Below are positions 35,253 through 45,504 of a stretch of 64,000 nucleotides of DNA, in pieces. Source of the DNA: Russula earlei (taxonomy: Eukaryota; Basidiomycota; Agaricomycetes; Russulales; Russulaceae); NCBI GenBank assembly GCA_025769875.1, contig JAGFNK010000109.1, positions 62,001 through 126,000 on the forward strand. The letters run 5' to 3'. A program made the translations under genes and the position numbers. Each line of letters begins with the position of its first letter. The stretch's first letter is position 1. The notes beneath the pieces were generated by a model. That model saw only the letters and a program-made list of their open reading frames with translations. It ran no database searches and had not been told where the DNA came from.

Positions 35253-35734
35253 GATATTATATTTTTTATTTTCCATTGATAATAAATGAGTTGCCAGTTT
35301 AACTAGAGCTGAGCTGTAGCACTATGGTTGGTTGAGTGATTAACATCAAAGACACATACTGATTGGCAGCAGACTTGGCCATATGAATTGCTGTTGTTGA
35401 TAGGATCATGGTAAGAGTTCTGTTTTTGGTTGAGATTGAGTGTATTGATATGGGTTGTTCTGCTAGATGACATGAAGATTACAGATTCACCCAAAAAGGG
35501 ATTATACGCAGTAATGAGTGATACTAAAGGCATATTAGGGCCTTTTAGAAACTGAATTTTGAACCCAAACTGAAACTTTTGAAACTCAAGGATTTTTCAG
35601 AGATCACCAATATAACTGCTAAAATAACTGCTAAAACAGGCCTTATAAGTAAAAAGGATTACATATGGTGATAATTGTGGGATTATGATATACCTCCTCT
35701 CCCTTTATCCAAAAAAGGATTACACATGAAGAGA
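35253..35734. other. AT-rich spacer with a possible small MITE
   Basis: 35539-35641 begins GGGCCTTTTAGAAAC and ends CTGCTAAAACAGGCC, imperfect inverted ends resembling those of MITE1, but the flanks (TTA and TTA/TAT) are ambiguous. Otherwise no gene is supported. Confidence 0.35.
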
Positions 35735-35887
35735 ATGCTCACAGCCCACCAAAGGCACACCCCTTAGGCAAGGCCCAAGCAAGCTTCAGCTTGTATTGGC
35801 AAATGGCATGATGCTTGATAGGGATATGTTTTGATCATCTTCTGGTGACTGGATTGAGCATGAGATCAACTGTGCCTTTGTTATCAC

Positions 35888-36473
35888 TGTTACAGCATCG
35901 CAGCCATTGGAGTGTTAGCTCAGGGTTCAGTGGGGCCAAGTCCCTGTGACTTGGTTCAAGGGGTTCAGTGGGGCCAGCTCAAGGAGGCCAGTTCAAAGGT
36001 TTAGCATCTCAGGATTAAGTCAGACAATGACTAATCTGCAGACAGAGTTGATCTTCTGGTTACACAAAAGAGGAAGATGATGAGAGAGAAGCAGAGGAGG
36101 AAGAGGAACACAAAGGTCCCTTGTGACAAGCTCAAGTCAAGCAGAGTATAAGCCAGCACAACACAAGTTGTGATTGAGAGAGGATACAGGACAAATGATG
36201 CAACAGGAAATAGGACAAAGCTAAGCTTGGGGCATTCCCCAGCTTCTACAGGTGCTTAAATACTGTATCTAGCAAGGCTGTACAGTACCATATGCAGAAC
36301 AATGGATAAAACTAGACCAATAGCAGAAAGGGATCAAACAATAGGTGAAACACAAAGGGTGAAACAATGGAAGTTAATCAAGATCAAGGGATGAGATGGT
36401 AACTGAGGGGATAAGGGTAGTGTTTAGAAATAGAAACAAGGGTTAGCAACAAACAAAGGGGGAAATCATAACA
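35888..36473 (-). mobile_element. Solo LTR, family B (copy B4)
   Basis: TGTTACAGCATCGCAG to AAATCATAACA, 586 bp, with perfect TSD ATCAC (35883-35887 and 36474-36478). It interrupts Copia Q RNase H just after the HGD codons. Confidence 0.95.
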
Positions 36474-36970
36474 ATCACCATGAACTGGAATCAGATCAGA
36501 GATCTGTAGCTGATCTTGGAGAAGAAGCTCCAATACCATGCGGCTTGATTAGCTGCATCAGCTAATGCCATATATCTGGCTTGAGTGGTACTCTGGGCAA
36601 CAGTCTTCTGTTTGTGCAATGACCAAGAGATCACAGTGCCAGATAGTAGAGAGACATAGCCTGAGGTGGAACAAAAGTCATCTGCATTGTCTCTGAGACT
36701 AAAGTTGGAGTACCTGTATAGTCTGCTATTGCACACACCATCATAGCACAGCTTTAGATCTAAAGTGCTGTTAAGATAAGATAGCACATATTTAGCAAGG
36801 TGTAGATGTTGAAATGAGGGATTAAATGAGTATTGGGCAAGTCAAGAGACTGAAAATGATATGTCTGGTCTTGTCCTAATCTGCACATAGGGAAGGCTGC
36901 CAATAATACATTAAAAGTGTTTTATTTCATCAGGCATTGCCTCCCCAGAGTGCTTGACCAAGTGGACCTC

Positions 36971-37933
36971 TGTCATGAGCCATTTCCCGGAGAGGGCCCT
37001 TGAAGGACCCTTCCTTATGAGAGGAAACCCAGCCTCTATGGTGTCACCCTGTTCACACAGACAAAAGGGGTGAGTAGAGGTGTCCACAATAACATGCATG
37101 CATTGTCGCGTGAGCAATTCTTGGCACAATCAACATACAGCAAGCCCCACTTAATGGCAACCCTTTTAGCTATAAAGGACAGTATTATGGCCTCCCTAAG
37201 GACCCTTTAGGACAACTCTAAGTGCTCTATAATAGGCACTAACACAATACTAAAGACCCTACAACGTCTTATTAGACTAACTCTAATAACCATAGAACAA
37301 ACTATAAAGCAATACTAAGGACCTTAATAGAAGTATTAAGGTTGACTCTAAGGACCCTAATAGAACTATATAAGGGGCCTTATGGACAACTCTATTCCCT
37401 GAACCAAACTACAAGTCCTCATATGACCAGCCCTAAACTAACTACAGCAAATGAATCAGGTGCTTTGCACTTGTACTAAAGCAGGGAACACATGGACAGT
37501 AAAGGCTCTTACTCATCAGTAGAAGCCTTCTTACTCAGTGGCTTACTGAGCATGACTGAGCATGCTCAGTAAGTGTACTCTGAATTCTTACTCATCTGTC
37601 TATTGTGCTTGATAACAAGGTTATGACTTGTTCCCTATTTAGCAGTTCTCTTGTAGTATATAAGCACTCAATAAAGCAGCAGACAGTCTTCAGACTGTCC
37701 ATTTGTTTACAGCACTCTCTATCCCTGGGATACTCCTTTAAGGACCGTCCCCTTGTGACCATTCTGGTTTCTTCTCTGCATACCTGCTTGACTCTACCAG
37801 TAACTATACCTCTTTGGTATTTGCTACTGCTTTGGACTCTACTCCTTGCCCATGCCATCTTGGACATCTATCAACTCATCTTCGAGCTTACTCCTTGCTC
37901 TTGAACTGGATAGTTCAACAGTGAGTCTTGACA
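36971..37933 (+). mobile_element. Solo LTR, family A (copy A7)
   Basis: TGTCATGAGCCATTT to GTGAGTCTTGACA, 963 bp, with perfect TSD ACCTC (36966-36970 and 37934-37938). Inserted in Copia Q. Confidence 0.95.
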
Positions 37934-38085
37934 ACCTCTGCCCTGGACGGCAATGGAGTGCAGACCCAATTGGAATCCACCATCCCAAAGCAATTGACAA
38001 TCTCCAAGATGTATCTAGATTGATCAATGTCTAGCTGCTTAGCCAAGTGATCATGTGTAGGGCCCCCATGGGGCAGGGGTATGGA

Positions 38086-38139
38086 TGCTGCAGTGGGCAA
38101 TGGCCAGGGGTGGCTCCCAAGGGCTGTTGGTTCGAAACC
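38086..38139 (+). promoter_or_regulatory. tRNA-like internal pol III promoter boxes at LINE 5' end
   Basis: GGTTCGAAACC at 38129-38139 is a perfect B box. TGCTGCAGTGG at 38086-38096 fits the A box with one mismatch, 32 nt upstream, as in tRNA genes. No full tRNA cloverleaf is apparent. It starts 26 nt inside the element. Confidence 0.5.
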
Positions 38140-38523
38140 CAGTCATCCCCATCCCTAACAGGTCCTTACAGGGCCTGGCCAGGAATGGTCTGCCAAGATT
38201 GGCTAGAGATAAGGGTTATGTAAGACAAGGAACTGGAAATAAAAACCAGCTGACCCACTTGCCCTGGGACACCGGTCAGAAGACATGGGACAGGCCACCT
38301 GGCACTCTTGGACTGAGGTCCAGGGGTGGTTAGTCTAGTGGACTCAGGGGCAGACCACTCCTGTCAATCTAGGCAAGACAAGGACCTAGGACACCTTGGG
38401 GATCCAGGCCTACAGGCATAATGAACCAGATGCCTGGGGATGGGAACAGCACCTACTGCCTGGACCATGGCAGGATGGGGTAGTCCCCCTACCCTGGCCA
38501 GAGAGACCTAACTCCCTTGTCGG

Positions 38524-39143
38524 TGTTAAGGCTCCAAAGTGCCTTAAATAAGATCAATGGTCGCATCTATGAACGCATCCTACCAATGCAGATATGCTTG
38601 AGTCAAGCAAGCAATACTCATGGAGGGGAAGGAGTGTTAGATCCTTCTGGAGTATGGCAACAAGATGAGAGGGGCTCTGCAGACAGGGTAGGAGTCAACT
38701 GTTTGGGATTGGCAAACTAAGTCAAGCTTAGGGCTCAACTGTTACAACTGGGGGCCTTATATAGCCCTACAGGGATAAGGTTTGTGCTACTGTAGTACTG
38801 GTTGGTGCTATAGAAGCAAAACGTGGCTCACAGAAGCAAGGTTGCTTCTATGTAAACGATTTTGGTGCTGGAAGCATTAAGTGCTTCCCTAGTAGCAATC
38901 TCAGTGTCATAAATACTTTCCTAATCAAGGAAGCAACGTACGTGGCGGTACAAGAACATCTGGGACAGAAGCAATGCTACTCATTGCTTCTTCAATACAT
39001 CTTCAGAAAGATACAATCAACGCGTTCCGATCACAATATCAACAAACATAAATGATCAAGATCTGACGCACGCATGATGCAAACAGTGCAGTCCATAGTT
39101 CAGGTGTTCCAGCATCTTCCGGACCCCAAACCACTCAGTAACA
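38524..39143 (-). mobile_element. Solo LTR, family C (copy C3)
   Basis: TGTTAAGGCTCC to CACTCAGTAACA, 620 bp. Flanks are GTCGG (38519-38523) and GTCAG (39144-39148), a TSD with one G to A change at a CpG. Inserted in the LINE 5' region. Confidence 0.88.
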
Positions 39144-39262
39144 GTCAGTCCCACATTGAGTAATACAGGTCTGGGGCTTAAGTTGAATCCTGCCACATGT
39201 CTAGTGCATGGCGGGCACTTGCAAGAGGGCCCTTGGGTTAGGAATACATGTTCCCGGCACAC

Positions 39263-39360
39263 TGGAACACTGATGACTGAACACTGATGACTGAACACTG
39301 ATGACTGAACACTGATGACCCTAGCCCAGCATTAAGACAGCATTAAGACAGCATTAAGAC
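39263..39360 (+). repeat. Two short tandem arrays before the LINE RT frame
   Basis: A 14-bp unit, AACACTGATGACTG, is repeated almost four times (39265-39319). After 10 bp there is an 11-bp unit, CATTAAGACAG, repeated about three times to 39360. The RT frame opens right after. Confidence 0.85.
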
Positions 39361-39361
39361 C

Positions 39362-40457
39362 ATGCAATGGGTAGTGTATTTTTCACAGAAACGACTTAAA
39401 GCCACCATCCAAGAAGCAAAATGCCACTGGGCAAATGACTACATCAAGAAAGCTCAACTCTGGGAAGTTGCGACATGGAGACACAGATGCAAAAAAACAC
39501 AAGTTCCCCCACTGAGAGGACTGGAAGGTCTTTCCAATTCACATGAAGAAATGGCTAACACACTCTCACAACATTTTTTTGCCACTGAGAGGCAGGAAGT
39601 GGACACGCACTTTCATGATGACCTGGACCTGCTTCCTCAACGCACCCTCCTGAACATTAGTAAAGAATTAGTAAGTGACCTCCTACAGAAAGTGTCTGGA
39701 CGCTCTGCCCCTGGCCCCTCGGGACACTCCTGGACCTTGATAAAGTGGGCATGGGAAGCAAGCCTGGACAGACTCCTCTGGCTCTTCGAAGCCTGCCTTA
39801 AAGCCAGGCATCACCCAAGTGCCTGGAAAGAGGTGCTAGTATGTGTTGTACCCAAACCAAATAGGGCGGACTACACTCTGGCTAAGAACTTCCAACCGAT
39901 AGTGCTACTCAAGTGCATGGGTAAGCTCCTGGAAAAAATAGTGGCAAGGCTAATATACCAGGACATGGCTAAGCACAAGATCGTCCCCATGATCCAATAT
40001 GGAGGAAGAAATGTGTCATCAACAATTGACGCAAGACTCGCACTACTCCATGACATACAAGCTGCACACCAAACGGGACTCAGATGTGGCCTCCTCCTCT
40101 TTGACATCCAGGGCTTCTTTGATAACATCAATCATTGAAGACTAGCCCAAGTTGTCAAAAACTTAGGTTTCACTCCAGAATTAGTACATTGGTGCCACTC
40201 ATTCTTAACTAACAGAAAGGCTTGACTACGATTTAATGGGCGAGCCTCCACTCCCTTTGGACTAGAAGCAGGCACACCCCAGGGCTCCCCTGCCTCACCT
40301 GTACTCTCCATACTGTACACCTCTCCCATGCTACACAAAGCAAAGAACTGGAACAAAGCCACTCTAGCCATGTACATTGACAATGGGGCTATGTTTGCAT
40401 GTGGCCGCGACTGGGTGTCAGTAGAGTCGACACTCCGAATGGGGTACTCTGAGTGTG
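39362..40457 (+). pseudogene. LINE reverse transcriptase, N-terminal part
   Basis: Open to 40138. It contains VSGRSAPGPSGHSWTLIKWA, VLVCVVPKPNRADYTLAKNF (RT motif), PIVLLKCMGKLLEKIVA and LLFDIQGFFDNINH (the first catalytic Asp block). A TGA replaces the expected Arg after INH. Beyond it the frame continues with GTPQGSPASPVLS and MYIDNGAMFACG. The catalytic box expected as (Y/F)xDD reads YIDN, with the second Asp lost. It is cut by LTR A8 at 40458. Confidence 0.9.
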
Positions 40458-41421
40458 TGTCATGAACCATTCTCCAGAGAGGGCCCTTGAAGGACCCTTC
40501 CTTATAGGAGGAAACCCAGCCTCTATGGTGTCACCCTGTTCACATGAGCAAAAGGGGTGAGTAGAGGTGTCCACAATATCATGCGCACATTGTCGTGCGA
40601 GCAATTCTTGGCACAATCGACATACAGCAAGCCCCACTTAATGGCAACCCTTTTAGCAATAAAGGACAGTATTAGGGCCTTCCTAAGGACCCTTTAGGAT
40701 GACCCTAGGTGCCCTACAATAAGCACTGATACAGTATCAAGGACCCTACAATGCATTATTAGACTAACTCTAATAACTATAGAACAAACTATAAGGCAAT
40801 ACTAAGGACCTTAGTAGAAGTACTAAGGTCGACTCTAAGGACCCTAATAGAACTATATAAGGGGCCTTATAGTATAACACTATTCCCTAGAGCAAACTAC
40901 AAGTCCTCAAATGACCGGCCCTAAACTAACTAACAGAAAATGAATCAGGTGTTTACACGTGCACTAAAGCAGTGAACACGTGGACAGTGAAGGCTCTTAC
41001 TCATCAAGAGGAGTCTCCTTACTCAGCAGCTTACTGAGCATGACTGAGCATGCTCAGTAAGCGCACTCCAACTTCTTACTCATCACACTATTGTGCTTGA
41101 TAACAAGGTTATGACTTGTTCCCTATTTAGCAGTTCTCTTGTAGTATATAAGTGCTCAATAAAGTAATGGACAGTCCTCAGACTGTCCATTTGTTTACGG
41201 CACTCTCCATCCCTGGGATACTCCTTTAAGGACCATCCCCTTGTGACTATCCTGGCCTCCTCTCTGCGTGACTGCTCGACTCTCACAGTAACAATACCTC
41301 TCTGGTATTTGTTACTACTCTGGACTCTGCTTCTAGCTCACACCGTCCTAGACGTCTATCGACTCATCTCTGAACTAACCCCTTGCTCTTGAACTGGATT
41401 GTTCAACAGTGAGTCTTGACA
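40458..41421 (+). mobile_element. Solo LTR, family A (copy A8)
   Basis: TGTCATGAACCATTC to GTGAGTCTTGACA, 964 bp, with perfect TSD GTGTG (40453-40457 and 41422-41426). TATATAAG lies near 41145 and AATAAAG near 41157. Inserted in the LINE RT gene just after the catalytic box. Confidence 0.95.
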
Positions 41422-43162
41422 GTGTGCAAGCTGGCTAACCAAAGCAGGACTCAGCATCGAACCAGAAAAAACAGAGGTAATCTTCTTTAAAAAGCAAAGG
41501 GAGAAGGCGGCCCCATCCAACTACATACACCTACCATTCCCATTGCACAAAACTTACTACCAAGTCGCAGCAACTGACACAATCAGGTACCTTGGTTTCT
41601 TTTTCAACACCCACCTCTCCTGGACACAACATGTTGAGTACATGTGCAATAGAGCGAGAGTGTCTCTAAAAGCCCTCCAACTACTAGGCAACTCCATCAG
41701 AGGCCTGGAGCAAGCCAAGTGGAGACAGGTATATCTTGCTATATGTCTCCCCATGCTAACATATGGCCACCAGCTATGGTACACAGGCAAACAGGTAAGA
41801 CTGGTCAAAAAACTACAAATCGTCCCGAATGAAGCAGTCAAGGTAATAGCAGGAGCCTTCTGCACGATTCCAATGGAGCCACTCCATCAACTACTAACCA
41901 TTCTCCCAATAAAATACAGTTAAACAAGCTAACAAACAACGTGGCAGTAAGACTCACTCCACCACACCATGAACAACAGCCAGCTGCAGAGAAGACTGGG
42001 GGGCAACTGGTACACCCAACAACACCACAACACACCTCTACCAACCACAAACAGCCACAAAGCAAAGACCACCCTGAGATCACTTGCGCACAGAACGCCA
42101 GCGAACAGCCCATGCATAGAAGACTTCCCCAACATCCCGCCCAGTGCCCCAGACTGGAATGGTCAGGTCAGAGTAGATTCAAGCGATGCTAACCTCCCAG
42201 ATGCCCAACAAACTCAAGCCCATTTAGCCAGGCTACTAATGGAACAATGCCGAGCAGGAACAGCCATCGCCATCTACTGCAACAGTGTCAAAACCAACAA
42301 AGACCAAACAGATAACCAACAAATTGGAGCGACAGCAGCAGTGCTATACAAAAAAGGTAATCTTTGGGGACACAAGGTAAAGGTGATCAGAACAACGGTG
42401 ACAGACAAAGGCACACACATCCGCTCACTAATGGCCAGACTTGAGGCCCTTACAGAATACCTCAACACGCAAACAGAGACAACACCCATGCTTGCCCCAC
42501 ATATGCCTACCAACGCATGCAGCAACAGAACTGGCCATCAACCACAAGCCTCACAATGATCAAGCAGTAGCCATACATCATCTAAAACAAATAGGTGAGA
42601 TTATCAATGTGTACCCTGAAACGAACATAAGACTGCTCTGGGTACCCAGGAACAGCATGCCAACAGGCTTCCAGAAGGCCAAACAACTAGCTACAGAAGC
42701 CGCTAGTTTGGCATGCACCAAAAACATCTCAGAGCCCTTATCACTAGACGAACAAAAAAACAGACATGAAAAAGAAGCAATAGTAGAATGGGAAAGGAGT
42801 TGGCACGACTCACCCCGCAACTCCCTTGCCTACTGCACTGCACTCACCAAACCACCAGACAGGAAACCCCACCCTACTGCAATCACTCAAAGAAGGACAA
42901 AACAAGCCAATGCAGGAGACCCTAACACTGAACATAACAGGAGTAACCACACGGGACAACACAATAAGTTCTTGAGACAGATTACGGCCACCTTCTACCA
43001 GCTCATTACAGGTCACATGTTTATCGGGGAGTACACACAACATTTCTACCCAAAACACACACCAGCACAAATTATGTGCCAGTGCAGCGAACCCATCCAA
43101 ACGGTTGAGCATGTGCTCCTGTCATGCCCACTCTTCAATGACACACGCCGCAGACACCTGTC
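41422..43162 (+). pseudogene. LINE reverse transcriptase thumb, RNase H-like domain and Cys/His motif
   Basis: 41543-41923 reads IRYLGFFFNTHLSW, RARVSLKALQLLG, MLTYGHQLWYTGKQ and VPNEAVKVIAGAF, typical of the end of Tad/X-element RT. 42240-42520 reads IGATAAVLYKKGNLWGHK and IRSLMARLEALTEYL, an RNase H-like segment. After a frameshift near 42500 the frame 42518-43162 reads NIRLLWVPRNSMPTGFQKA and ends with CQCSEPIQTVEHVLLSCP, the C-terminal Cys/His motif of this LINE group. Stops and frameshifts make it non-functional. Confidence 0.88.
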
Positions 43163-44124
43163 TGTCAAGACTCACTGTTGAACTATCCAGTTCAAGAGCG
43201 AGGGATAAGCTCGAAGACGAGTCGGTAGACGTCCAAGACGGCGTGGGCAAGAAGTAGAGTCCAGAGTAGTAACAAATACCAGAGGGGTATTGTTACTGTG
43301 AGAGTAGAACAATCACGCAGGGAAGAGGCCAGAGTGGTCACAAGGGGACGGTCCTTAAAGGAGTATCCCAGGGATGGAGAGTGCCGTAAACAAATGGACA
43401 GTCTAAGGACTGTCCGCTACTTTATTGAGCGCTTATATACTACAAGAGAACTGCTAAATAGGGAACAAGTCATAACCTTGTTATCAAGCACAATAGAGTG
43501 ATGAGTAAGAAGTCGGAGGATGCTTACTGAGCATGCTCGGTCATGCTCAGTAAGCTGCTGAGTAAGAAGACTCTTCTTGATGAGTAAGAGTTTCCACTGT
43601 CCACGTGTTTACTACTTTTAGTGCACGTGTAAGCACCTGATTCATTTCTTGTTAGTTAGTTTAGGGCCGGTCATTTGAGGACTTGTAGTTTGGTTAGGGA
43701 ATAGTGTCATCTTATAAGGCCCTTATATAGTTCTATTAGGGTCCTTAGAGTCGACCCTAATACTTCTATTAAGGTCCTTAGTATTGCCTTATAGTCGTTC
43801 TATAGTTATTAGAGTTGGTCTAATAACGCGTTGTAGGGCCTTTGATACTAGGTTAGTGCCTCTTGTAGAGCTCCTAGGGTCGTTCCAAAGGGTCCTTAGG
43901 AAAGCCCTAATACCGTCTTTTGTTGCTAGAAGGGTTGTCTTTAAGTGGGGCTTGCTGTATGTCGATTGTGCCGAGAATCGCTCGCGCAACAATGCGCGCG
44001 CGATATTGTGGACACCTCTACTCACCCCTTTTGCTCGTGTGAACAGGGTGACACCATGGAGACCAGGTTTCCTCCTATAAGGAAGGGTCCTTCAAGGGGC
44101 CTCTCCGGAGAATGGTTCATGACA
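43163..44124 (-). mobile_element. Solo LTR, family A (copy A9)
   Basis: TGTCAAGACTCACTG to GGTTCATGACA, 962 bp, with perfect TSD CTGTC (43158-43162 and 44125-44129). It separates ...TRRRHLS from the LINE C-terminal tail. Confidence 0.95.
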
Positions 44125-44460
44125 CTGTCTGCAAGAAGCTGCCCACAAAACTTAGCCCAGCTGTTCAACCACCCATAACGAGCAAAAGGCATGCTACACT
44201 TTCTAAAGGAAACCAAAGTGTGCCTAAAACTGAGGGAAACCTGGGACCCAGGAGGGATGAGGGAGAACTGGGAAGCATAAGACACCCCACAAAACCATTA
44301 ACACCAACCACCACACACTACACCCAATCACTGCCATACTGCCTCAGTGGACAACCCCAGAACCAAATGCCTAATCACATTACGTCACTTATCACACCTG
44401 TGACCACCTCTGTACTTTGATGTATGTGCTGCGGAATACAAATTTGGAAAAGAAAAAAAA
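44125..44460 (+). pseudogene. LINE 3' coding tail, UTR and A-rich end
   Basis: Continues the LINE frame (ARSCPQNLAQLFNHP, a stop, then MLHFLKETKVCLKLRETW) to a stop at 44280. About 160 bp of untranslated sequence and the A-rich tail follow. Confidence 0.8.
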
Positions 44461-44475
44461 AAGTGATCATGTGTA

Positions 44476-44779
44476 ACTCAAATCCCAAGATAGGACTCAA
44501 TCTTGCCTAGATCATTCATTTCATAGCATGTGGACAATGATTTCTTAATATCTGCAATCAGTGAGAGTGAATCACCTAAGATGGTGACATCATCGACATA
44601 GAGGATAATGATTATGGTTCCCCCTGTATCTTGGCGATGATAAACTCTAGTGTCTGAGTGCATGCACATGAAGCCAAGCCCAGTGAGAACTCCATGGAAC
44701 TGCAAGTTCCATGCACATGAGGCTTGTTTGAGGCCATACAGAGCCTTTCTTAAGTGACAGACTTTGTACATGTCTTGAC
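44476..44779 (-). pseudogene. Copia Q reverse transcriptase, 3' half
   Basis: Reads VCHLRKALYGLKQA (conserved RT motif), HSDTRVYHRQDTGG, the catalytic ILYVDD box, and YEMNDLGKIESYLGI. A TGA where relatives have Arg (CGA) follows YLGI, then VTHDH up to the LINE insertion site. The catalytic box is intact, but the gene is truncated. Confidence 0.9.
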
Positions 44780-45111
44780 AGAAACACTCACTCTTGGGTC
44801 AAAAACACTTTTGGGCTGCCTCAACACAGCCTATGGGTGCACTTAAAGGGAAAAATAAGAGAGATAGACAGTCAATTTTAGTTGTAATGCATGTCATATA
44901 CATGTGCAGGTTACCTGAGTCCAGCTTCACCAATTCTTGCTCAAATCTGAAAAAGATGGGGATAGATGGCCCTCATTGAGGTGATTCAGGGGATATAAGT
45001 TCTATTGAAATACAAGCAGAAATGAGGGAGATATTTGCTTTGCATGTTGAAGGGGGTTTTGCACTAAATTTGTGGTTTCAAGTGCTGTGCCAAGTGTGCT
45101 GAAAACAGCAA
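44780..45111. other. Spacer right of Copia Q
   Basis: No gene or repeat supported. Copia RT similarity stops at about 44779 without an LTR, so this is the break point of the Copia Q fragment. Confidence 0.4.
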
Positions 45112-45114
45112 TAA

Positions 45115-45242
45115 GGCCCCTTTCAGGAACTTGAGTAGGGCTTGAGTAGGGTAGAAGTAGGGCTGGATAGAAGTACAAAACTCTGATAAAACCTAGCCTA
45201 ACCTGGCCTACTTCTACCCTACTCAAGTTCCTGAAAGGAGCC
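45115..45242. mobile_element. Small MITE (MITE2)
   Basis: 128 bp. Ends GGCCCCTTTCAGGAACTTG and CAAGTTCCTGAAAGGAGCC are inverted repeats that extend about 37 bp (through GAGTAGGGTAGAAGTAGG). The flank TAA is present on both sides (45112-45114 and 45243-45245). The first 9 bp match MITE1. Confidence 0.85.
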
Positions 45243-45245
45243 TAA

Positions 45246-45494
45246 GAGGGTAGAATGCAGTGACCCAGACCCCTCTGAGTCAGCATACAGTGCAGCTGGA
45301 ATCAAACTCCACCCTCTGCTATGACAAAAAGTATGATGCAGGCATGACCCCCAGCCAAAACATTACTCAAAAAAAACTCAATGGACCTTCATTTTTCTTT
45401 GCTAGAGTGACATTAATGGCACTCAATAGAATGGAGTTGTTTGAGCAGATACAGGGAAAAGTGAAATTGCCAAGCCAGTAGTGAACTGCTGAGT
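45246..45494. other. Spacer before the MULE pair
   Basis: No supported gene. It ends with the first copy of the MULE target sequence, TCCCAGTGAC (45495-45504). Confidence 0.4.
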
Positions 45495-45504
45495 TCCCAG
45501 TGAC

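Larger units (their letters stand above)
35735..38059 (-). pseudogene. Copia Q connection and RNase H region
   Basis: 38059-37934 reads LAKQLDIDQSRYILEIVNCF then CTPLPSRAEV. After LTR A7, 36970-36474 reads HLVKHSGEAMPDEIKHF, then AKYVLSYLNSTLDLKLCYDG, then SGYVSLLSGTVISWSLHKQK and ARYMALADAANQAAWYWSF, the RNase H of Ty1/copia. After LTR B4, 35887-35735 reads DNKGTVDLMLNPVT, a stop, and KHIPIKHHAI. Several stops and a frameshift occur. Confidence 0.88.
38060..44460 (+). mobile_element. Non-LTR retrotransposon (LINE, Tad-like), split by three solo LTRs
   Basis: Flanked by a perfect 15-bp TSD AAGTGATCATGTGTA (38045-38059 and 44461-44475) and ends in an A-rich tail (44445-44460), the marks of target-primed integration. 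Without LTRs C3, A8 and A9 and their TSDs, it is about 3.84 kb. It encodes reverse transcriptase, an RNase H-like domain and a C-terminal Cys/His motif. No apurinic endonuclease domain was found, so the 5' part is rearranged or missing. Confidence 0.92.
35735..44779 (-). mobile_element. Ty1/copia pol fragment split by three insertions (Copia Q)
   Basis: Surviving pol pieces, in minus-strand order, are 44779-44476, 38059-37934, 36970-36474 and 35887-35735. They align end to end with the RT to RNase H part of copia pol once the LINE (TSD of 15 bp), LTR A7 (TSD ACCTC) and LTR B4 (TSD ATCAC) are removed. No LTRs, gag or integrase were found. Confidence 0.9.

Noticed and set aside
37839..38100. 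Frames that join LTR A7 with copia or LINE sequence
   Set aside because: Chance fusions across a TSD. The supported reading is the copia pol frame with the LTR removed.
13694..43590. Regularly recurring palindromes that might suggest a CRISPR-like array
   Set aside because: They are one palindrome per A-family LTR, spaced by whole transposons, and this is a eukaryotic window.
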